From Pseudomonadota bacterium (GTDB lineage Bacteria; Pseudomonadota; Alphaproteobacteria; Elsterales; Elsteraceae), in contig JACQAI010000098.1 in NCBI GenBank assembly GCA_016195115.1, positions 1 through 10,926 of the forward strand: a DNA stretch of 10,926 nucleotides, written 5' to 3'. Under the pieces are notes generated by a model. That model had not been told where the DNA came from, did no database searches, and was given only the letters and a program-made list of their open reading frames with translations. Shown one piece after another: positions 6,739 through 10,926 of the stretch. Each line of letters opens with the position of its first letter. The stretch's first letter is position 1. The position numbers and the translations under genes are program-made.

Positions 6739-6754
6739 TTTGACCTGGGTCAAA
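6739..6754 (+). promoter_or_regulatory. FNR/FixK/DNR-type palindrome upstream of the extradiol dioxygenase
   Basis: TTTGACCTGGGTCAAA consists of perfect 7-bp arms (TTTGACC/GGTCAAA) around TG, containing the TTGAC-N4-GTCAA variant of the FNR-family operator; one further C/G pair extends each arm. It begins 12 bp after the stop of the 62-aa gene and ends about 100 bp before the dioxygenase ATG. No clear -10 hexamer is visible at the 31 bp offset. Confidence 0.7.
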
Positions 6755-6855
6755 GCCCGCCGGCAAGCCGTCCTTCAAGCTTCATCGGGAATCGCCAGGG
6801 GGTGTTGCGGGCGCGCGATCGCGCCGCCATTCCCCCGGCCCGGGGGAGAGACGCG

Positions 6856-7890
6856 ATGACGCGCCAGCCAGGGCAGCCCTGCCCGATCGAACCGAGCGAT
6901 CCCGTCCAGGACATCGCGCACCTCGGCAACATCGAGCTCCTGACGCCGCGCATCGATCTAACGACCGCGTACTTCCGCGATCTGCTCGGCATGGAGGTGG
7001 TTCACGCCGCCGGTCCATCGGTGTTTCTGCGCGGCTACGGCGACTATGCGGCGAGCACGCTCAAGCTGACCGCCGCGCCACGTCCGGGGATCGGCTGCAT
7101 TTCGTGGCGCACCACGAGCCCGGCCGCGCTCGATCGCCGGGTGAACGCAATCGAGGCGGCCGGACGCGCCGGGCGCTGGATCGATCCCGAGTGCGGCCGC
7201 GGCCCGTCCTTCCGGTTCCGCGATCCCGACGGCCATGTTATGGCGATCTATTACGAGGAGGCGCCGTACCGGGCCCCGGAGCATCTGCGCTCGACCCTGA
7301 AGAACCTGCCGATGCGTTACACCGGGCGCGGCGTCAACGTGCGACGGATCGACCATGTGGCGCTGCTGAGCCGCGACGTTGCGGCCGATCGCCGGTTCAT
7401 GGAGGAGGTCCTCGGCTTCCGGCTGCGCGAGCAAGTGCGGTTCGACCGGGGCGCCGTCGAGATCGGATCGTGGCTCAGCCCGTCGATCCTGCACCATCAA
7501 GTCGCCTACGTGGTCGACACCAGGCGCGTCGGCGGGCGGCTGCACCACATCGCGCTGTGGGTCGACAATCGCGAGGACGTGCTGCGCGCGGCCGACATTT
7601 GCAGCGAGCACGGCGTCTTCATCGAAGCCGGCCCCGCCAAGCACAACAACTCCCAGGGCTTCTACCTCTACGCCTACGAGCCGGGCGGCAATCGCATCGA
7701 GCTCTACACCGGCAGCTTCCTGGTGCTCGCGCCCGACTGGCGCCCCGTGATCTGGGACGAGGCCGAGCGCGGCACCGGCGTCTATTGGGGCGGCGCGCTG
7801 CCCGAGAGCTTCTTGAGCTACGCCACGCCCGACGCCGCCGCCGCGGCGCCGGTCGACGCGGCGCGGGTGCCGGTGTTCGACCCGAGCTGA
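6856..7890 (+). CDS. Extradiol (catechol 2,3-dioxygenase-type) ring-cleavage dioxygenase
   Basis: 344-aa enzyme of the vicinal-oxygen-chelate fold with two repeated domains, about residues 20-140 and 163-290. Members cleave catechols next to the hydroxyl pair using Fe(II) and O2. The C-terminal domain holds the expected 2-His-1-Glu iron ligands: H167 in RRIDHVALL, H230/H231 in GRLHHIALW and E282 in GGNRIELYTG. AKHNNSQGFYLYAYEPGG (261-278) is also typical of the active-site end. The N-terminal repeat starts at AHLGNIELLTP and, as usual, lacks the metal set. Length is somewhat above XylE (about 307), with a short N-terminal extension and an Ala/Pro-rich tail. The ATG at 6856 has GGGGGAGAG upstream. 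No other aromatic-degradation gene is nearby, and the substrate cannot be deduced. An FNR-type palindrome precedes it, which is odd for an oxygen-consuming enzyme. Confidence 0.88.
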   Translation: MTRQPGQPCPIEPSDPVQDIAHLGNIELLTPRIDLTTAYFRDLLGMEVVHAAGPSVFLRGYGDYAASTLKLTAAPRPGIGCISWRTTSPAALDRRVNAIEAAGRAGRWIDPECGRGPSFRFRDPDGHVMAIYYEEAPYRAPEHLRSTLKNLPMRYTGRGVNVRRIDHVALLSRDVAADRRFMEEVLGFRLREQVRFDRGAVEIGSWLSPSILHHQVAYVVDTRRVGGRLHHIALWVDNREDVLRAADICSEHGVFIEAGPAKHNNSQGFYLYAYEPGGNRIELYTGSFLVLAPDWRPVIWDEAERGTGVYWGGALPESFLSYATPDAAAAAPVDAARVPVFDPS

Positions 7891-8228
7891 GCGCTCCGCC
7901 GCGAGCGGACCACGACCACGGGGCACGGCGCCAGGTTGACGACCTTTCGCGCGACGCTGCCCAGCACCAGCCCGATCAGCCGGCCGCGACCGCGGCTGCC
8001 GACCACAGATCGCTGTTGGCGGCTATGGCGGCCTCGATGATCTGCGTCGCCGGATCGCCCACACCCGCTTCGACCGAGATCCGCGCCGCCCCCGCCGCGC
8101 GTGGCCCGATCCCACCCGTCCTGAAGGATATTGTCGGCAGCGGCCAGCCTCGCGACATCCATATCGCGGTCCGCGATGCCTTCCGCGCGGCCCGGCGACG
8201 GCTTCAGGATCACGCCAGCCGGCACCAC
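7890..8228 (-). pseudogene. Frameshifted universal stress protein remnant
   Basis: Three consecutive Usp-like pieces lie on the minus strand in alternating frames. Piece A (8228 to about 8087) reads VVPAGVILKP...DMDVARLAAADNILQDGWDRATRGG. Piece B (about 8086-8006), in a second frame, reads ARISVEAGVGDPATQIIEAAIAANSDL. Piece C (8006-7890), back in the first frame, reads VVGSRGRGRLIGLVLGSVA then NLAPCPVVVVRS, with an intact ATP-loop signature G-2x-G-9x-GS. The A/B shift falls in a G/C run near 8085. The B/C junction looks like a 4-bp loss (GATCTG-TGGTC where DLIVVG would be expected). The N-terminal strand and Asp are missing, although a possible trace (SARAGQSA) lies just upstream in yet another frame. 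In the first frame translation runs on into the antisense of the dioxygenase gene. This remnant accounts for most of the 435-bp gap between the flanking genes. Confidence 0.75.
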
Positions 8229-8325
8229 GGCCGGCCGCGGATTGGCCGGCGCGCGCGCTCCACGGCAAGTTGACGCGGCCGACCGGCCCGGTTCAGCGCT
8301 GACCGGGAGCCGCGACGCCGAACGG

Positions 8326-8949
8326 CTACGTCCGCGCCGATGCCTGCCGCACAGCGCCGTCGCGCTTCTTCATGGCGCCCTCGAGCAACGAGAAGGTCTC
8401 GGCGGGCAGGTCGCCGAACTGGATCGCGAGCGTGTGCTTGTCCCGGTTGACGTGCACCACGTGACCGGCGAACAGGCCCGGATCCTTCGGGCTATCGCTC
8501 CAGATCGTGCCGCGGAGACGCGCGCCATCCTTGAGCTCGCCGCGATAACCCGCCAACAGGAGGCCCGAGAACGACCAGTTGGCGGTGGTGCGGGCCAACG
8601 CGATCTTCATCGGCTGCCCCGGCCTGGCCATTCGGGTCAGCAATCTCCGACCGTCCTCGTTGATCCACATGAAGCGGCCGCCAAGCATTCCGCGTTCGCG
8701 GTCGAGCTCCTCGATGCGCGCTTCGAACAAGCCATGCCCGACCTCGCCGCCGAAGCTGAACACGCCGGTCACGACCGCGTCGTTGTCCAGGTTGGCGAGC
8801 ACCGAATGCGGGCCGGCCGTAACGAGGAACCGGGCGGCCGACCACGTCTTGGTCTCGCACTCGCCATCCTGCAAGTCCACGATCAGCGCGTGACCGGCGT
8901 AGCGTTTGTCGCGGATCTCCGATGCCGCGCCATGTAGGACACCCACCAT
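8326..8949 (-). CDS. Tandem PilZ-like domain protein
   Basis: 207-aa soluble protein that I read as two PilZ-like barrels. The first (about residues 10-100) is degenerate: KRYAGHALIVDL then KTWSAARFLV where D/NxSxxG would be, ending ERGMLGGRFMWINEDG. The second (about 100-195) keeps both c-di-GMP-binding signatures: RxxxR at 102-106 (RLLTR) and NxSxxG at 124-129 (NWSFSG), followed by GLLLAGYRGELKDG and the closing strands GHVVHVN...TLAIQFGDLP. PilZ proteins bind c-di-GMP and control motility, polysaccharide or enzyme partners. The start at 8949 is supported by a near-perfect RBS (AAAGGAGG, 5 bp away); the longer form from 8994 lacks one. It lies 56 bp downstream of fixK on the same strand, so co-transcription is possible. 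The family call rests on motifs only. Confidence 0.65.
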   Translation of the reverse strand: MVGVLHGAASEIRDKRYAGHALIVDLQDGECETKTWSAARFLVTAGPHSVLANLDNDAVVTGVFSFGGEVGHGLFEARIEELDRERGMLGGRFMWINEDGRRLLTRMARPGQPMKIALARTTANWSFSGLLLAGYRGELKDGARLRGTIWSDSPKDPGLFAGHVVHVNRDKHTLAIQFGDLPAETFSLLEGAMKKRDGAVRQASART

Positions 8950-9005
8950 TGTCGCCTCCTTTGCACCTAGGACAGTTGCGGAAGTTTTGGCCACGACCCC
9001 GCTGG

Positions 9006-9740
9006 TCAGGCGGCTTCGGCGCGCACCTCGAGCTCCGCGCGCTGCAGCAGCTGGATCTTGGCGCGGTGAACGTCAATGACGCCGTCCTGGCGCAGCTGGG
9101 TCAGCGTGCGGCTGACCGTCTCGATCGTCAGCCCCAGATAGTCGGCGATGTCGGTCCGGGTCATCGGCAGCTCGATGTGATCGCCGGCGGTTCGGCGCCC
9201 GATTTGGATCAGGAAGGACGCGACCCGCTCGGTGGCGGTCTTGCGGCCGAGCAGGAGCATCTGGTCCTGCGCCGCGAACAGCTCGCTGCAAGCCCGGCGT
9301 ATCAGCAGGCGCGCGACCAACGGCGATACCGCGACGAGCTGCTCGACCTTCTTTCGGGAGAACCGGCTGACCGTGACCGGACCGACCGCGATCGCGCCCG
9401 AGACGTAGGTATCTTCCGGAGCGAGTCCCAGAAAATCGCCGGGAAGCAGGAAGCCCGTGATCTGGCAGCGGCCGTCGGCCAGCGCGCGATAGACCTTCAC
9501 GACTCCGGAGTTGATCCGGAACAGATGCTCGGCGGGATCGCCCTCCATCAGGATCTGCGCACCCGATTGGAACGCGACGGCCGTCGCGATCGCAGCCAGC
9601 GGCCCGATCTCCGTCTTGTCCGCGGCGACGACCATGAGCGGCTGGCGAGCCGTTGCCGGCGCACGATCGTGGACGCCCGGCACGTACACCAGGTGCCGTG
9701 TCGCCCGTGCGCTCGTCTGCGTCTGTGTCATGCCGCCCAT
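9006..9740 (-). CDS. fixK: FixK-type CRP/FNR family transcriptional regulator
   Basis: 244-aa transcription factor. A cAMP-binding-protein-like sensor barrel (about residues 50-130; LMEGDPAEHLFRINSGVVKVYRAL then GFLLPGDFLGL) is followed by a dimer helix and a winged helix-turn-helix (TRTDIADYLGLTIETVSRTLTQL, 194-216). The recognition helix has E207, S210 and R211, the ExxSR pattern that in FNR/FixK reads TTGA half-sites; four such sites lie in this window. The N-terminus has no cysteines and only C92 and C151 occur, so the four-cysteine Fe-S oxygen sensor of FNR is absent; this points to FixK rather than FnrN. Three in-frame ATGs exist (9752, 9740, 9731); 9740 is chosen because GGAGGG sits 4 bp upstream. 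No FNR box lies in its immediate promoter, but an A/T-rich candidate site (9801-9811) does, consistent with control by a separate response regulator. Confidence 0.87.
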   Translation of the reverse strand: MGGMTQTQTSARATRHLVYVPGVHDRAPATARQPLMVVAADKTEIGPLAAIATAVAFQSGAQILMEGDPAEHLFRINSGVVKVYRALADGRCQITGFLLPGDFLGLAPEDTYVSGAIAVGPVTVSRFSRKKVEQLVAVSPLVARLLIRRACSELFAAQDQMLLLGRKTATERVASFLIQIGRRTAGDHIELPMTRTDIADYLGLTIETVSRTLTQLRQDGVIDVHRAKIQLLQRAELEVRAEAA

Positions 9741-9800
9741 GTGGCCCTCCATCCGATGCGACGGTCGGAGCCTAAAATCGGGCCGCGGAGCGGGTTAGCT

Positions 9801-9816
9801 GGGAATAGTACCTACC
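9801..9816 (-). promoter_or_regulatory. Candidate activator site upstream of fixK
   Basis: On the minus strand this reads GGTAGGTACTATTCCC, sharing GTANTATTCCC with the element at 6444-6461. It ends about 60 bp before the fixK ATG; a TAGGCT hexamer (9769-9774, minus strand) about 35 bp further on could be the -10. A second related stretch, TAAGTACAA, lies at 9896-9904 on the same strand. The binding protein is unknown; a FixJ-like regulator is a guess. Confidence 0.3.
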
Positions 9817-9943
9817 CCGCTCGAGGATGACGCTTAGGTCCGAAACGCCTTGTTTTTCTGCCAAACAGCAGCCCGACGCGACGCCGCATGAGGGTTTGTA
9901 CTTATCCGGCCGGCTAGCCACCGCCGATCGCGGCGGCGGCGGC

Positions 9944-9957
9944 TTGACGCAAATCAA
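9944..9957 (+). promoter_or_regulatory. FNR/FixK-type box upstream of the HlyD remnant
   Basis: TTGACGCAAATCAA has the half-sites TTGAC and ATCAA with a 4-bp spacer. It ends 35 bp before the ATG at 9993 and lies about 205 bp upstream of fixK on the other side. The closeness to the plus-strand start suggests it served the HlyD gene and may now drive the downstream 213-aa gene. Confidence 0.7.
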
Positions 9958-9992
9958 AGTGCCCAGGCGCCCGCGCGGGCACAGTTGCGGCG

Positions 9993-10260
9993 ATGACCGA
10001 CACCAACACCGAGCGCGGCGCGCCGTCGCCTACCGTCGCGCCGGACACGGCGCCCGCACGCCTGCCGGTCGCCGTCCCGGCGGGGCCGGCGGGGCCGCTG
10101 GATCCTCGCCCTGCTGCCGGCGTCGCATGGTGGCGCCAATCGCAACCCAATCTGCCGACCGGCTTCGCGGTCGGCGACGGGTGCGTCGAGACCGACGAGA
10201 TCGACATCGAGACCAAGTTCGCCGGCCGCATCGCCGAGCGCTTCGTCGACGAGGGCGACG
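9993..10260 (+). pseudogene. Truncated, frameshifted HlyD/membrane-fusion-protein start
   Basis: The encoded peptide ends in GFAVGDGCVETDEIDIETKF and AGRIAERFVDEGD, which is the first strand region of HlyD-type periplasmic adaptors (usual pattern: G-x-(I/V)-E-(A/T)-x-E-I-D-I-x-x-K-x-AGRI-x-x-x-x-V-x-EGD). Such adaptors need an N-terminal membrane anchor. In the open frame the expected place reads GPLDPRPAAGVAWW, while the anchor-like RWILALL is found in a different frame at 10096-10116, so two compensating frameshifts flank it. After residue 89 the similarity ends abruptly: the lipoyl-like, coiled-coil and barrel parts (normally about 250 more residues) are absent and the next gene begins 19 bp later. 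The frame stays open to 10643 over that gene, but the added sequence looks like a GC-rich shadow. An FNR-type box precedes it. It is likely a relic of an export operon. Confidence 0.65.
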
Positions 10261-10278
10261 CGCGAGGGAAGGAGCCCC

Positions 10279-10920
10279 ATGGGCCACATCACCAAGATCG
10301 AGGTCACTCCGGGGATCTCGTGGATCGAGATTCCCGACGCCGACCTGCGCGTGCTGTGCGGCTGTCCCGCCGACAGCGTGAAGCACCTGGCGCGCCGTGC
10401 CCTGATTCGCCCGACCGAAGTCGGCGGCGTCGCGTGCGAGAGCGGCCCGAACGCGATCCTCTTGTCCGACGTGATGGTGCAGAACGGCGCCTTCTGCAAC
10501 ATGGCGGAGTTCCCGGTCCTCCAGATGCTCTACCGGCAAGGCATGCTCCTGCCGAACCACCCCAACAACAAGGGCATCAAGCCGCTGCTGATCGGTCGCC
10601 GCGACGCGGTCGAGTCGCAGATGCAGTACATCTATCGCGGTAACTACGGGCTCATCTCAGAGGAAGAGATCCGCGCGACCGGCGCGTCGCCGGAGCAGGC
10701 CCGCGCCATGATGCGCCTCAAGCTGCGGTTCGCGTTCGGGCACATCCAGCACCCCCGCGAGATGCTCGACGCGCTCGTCCTCAATGGAAGCCCGGGCGAC
10801 GTCGAGATCCGCGGCGGCGCGACGGTGCGGCGGGTGGCGCACAACGTGTTCGAGTTCGGCTTCCGGGGCGAGCGCGAGCGCGTCGATCTCAACTTGGCGC
10901 CGTTCGAGGTCTACGAGTGA
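10279..10920 (+). CDS. Conserved hypothetical protein, possible N-terminal part of a metallo-hydrolase fusion
   Basis: 213-aa soluble protein with an RBS (GGAAGGAG, 4 bp before the ATG) and strongly ordered sequence. Striking stretches are LRVLCGCPADSVKHLARR (residues 28-45), SGPNAILLSDVMVQNGAF (55-72), AEFPVLQMLYRQGML (76-90) and QMQYIYRGNYGLISEEEI (114-131). The end (VFEFGFRGERERVDLNLAPFEVYE) is strand-rich. I have no secure family name. I recall similar segments as the N-terminal part of larger alphaproteobacterial proteins whose C-terminal half is a metallo-beta-lactamase-fold domain; if so, this copy ends just before that domain. The in-frame codons after the stop are CCG TAC, and then the window ends. 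It lies 19 bp after the HlyD remnant and downstream of the FNR-type box at 9944, which may drive it. No signal peptide or membrane segment is visible; cysteines occur at residues 29, 31, 53 and 73. Confidence 0.7.
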   Translation: MGHITKIEVTPGISWIEIPDADLRVLCGCPADSVKHLARRALIRPTEVGGVACESGPNAILLSDVMVQNGAFCNMAEFPVLQMLYRQGMLLPNHPNNKGIKPLLIGRRDAVESQMQYIYRGNYGLISEEEIRATGASPEQARAMMRLKLRFAFGHIQHPREMLDALVLNGSPGDVEIRGGATVRRVAHNVFEFGFRGERERVDLNLAPFEVYE

Positions 10921-10926
10921 CCGTAC

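Noticed and set aside
7890..7912. GC-rich hairpin (CGCTC/GAGCG) after the dioxygenase as a terminator
   Set aside because: The stem is only about 5 bp and there is no T run after it; such short stems are common in DNA this GC-rich.
8268..8282. TTGAC half-site (TTGACGCGGCCGACC) as a possible further FNR box
   Set aside because: The second half-site does not match RTCAA.
9006..9740. Calling the regulator FNR/FnrN with an oxygen-sensing Fe-S cluster
   Set aside because: There are no cysteines in the N-terminal region and only two in the protein, so the four-cysteine cluster cannot form.
10261..10643. Continuation of the HlyD frame into the following gene as a 216-aa protein
   Set aside because: Beyond residue 89 the sequence is Arg/Pro-rich without HlyD features, and it overlaps the well-formed 213-aa gene in another frame.

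Overview
The window reads as a high-GC (roughly 70%) alphaproteobacterial chromosome segment. The Rhodospirillales/Hyphomicrobiales type is my inference. The support is codon use with G/C at almost every third position, a FixK-type CRP/FNR regulator, four FNR/FixK-type palindromes (TTGAY-N4-RTCAA), and families common in that class (Host_attach, DUF3775, PilZ, universal stress protein). No tRNA, rRNA, CRISPR array or insertion sequence was seen. Positions 1-175 hold no gene that I can support.

Layout. Left block: a minus-strand ABC-exporter-like membrane domain without ATPase (176-1141) diverges from a plus-strand pair, a DUF3775 protein and a small secreted protein (1283-1992), across an FNR-type box at 1222-1235. 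A universal stress protein (2047-2532, +) follows. Centre: a compact minus-strand operon reads from about 6360 down to 2492. It encodes a Host_attach-family protein, a cyclic-2,3-diphosphoglycerate-synthetase-like GTPase, carbamate kinase, and an SbmA/YddA-type membrane domain lacking its ATPase. It is preceded by a perfect FNR box with a -10-like hexamer at class II spacing. A 62-aa unknown protein (6539-6727, +) diverges from it. Right block: a two-domain extradiol dioxygenase (6856-7890, +) lies downstream of another FNR-type palindrome. Then come a frameshifted universal stress protein remnant (7890-8228, -), a tandem PilZ-like protein (8326-8949, -), the FixK-type regulator (9006-9740, -), a fourth FNR-type box, a decayed HlyD/membrane-fusion-protein start (9993-10260, +), and a conserved 213-aa protein (10279-10920, +).

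How it fits together (inference). The region looks like a local low-oxygen regulon. A FixK-like activator lacking the Fe-S cysteines of FNR is encoded beside four matching operators, and these sit in front of a carbamoyl-phosphate-to-ATP module, a DUF3775 pair, a ring-cleavage dioxygenase and a broken export gene. Stress proteins and a PilZ (c-di-GMP) protein complete the picture of adaptation to oxygen limitation.

The region is also visibly eroding. The signs are a frameshifted Usp, an HlyD start cut off after about 90 residues, two ABC membrane domains with no ATPase (one apparently missing a transmembrane helix), and a last gene that may end before a lost or separated C-terminal domain. 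Most other genes look intact, so I favour real decay over general sequencing error, but indel errors at GC-rich runs cannot be excluded.
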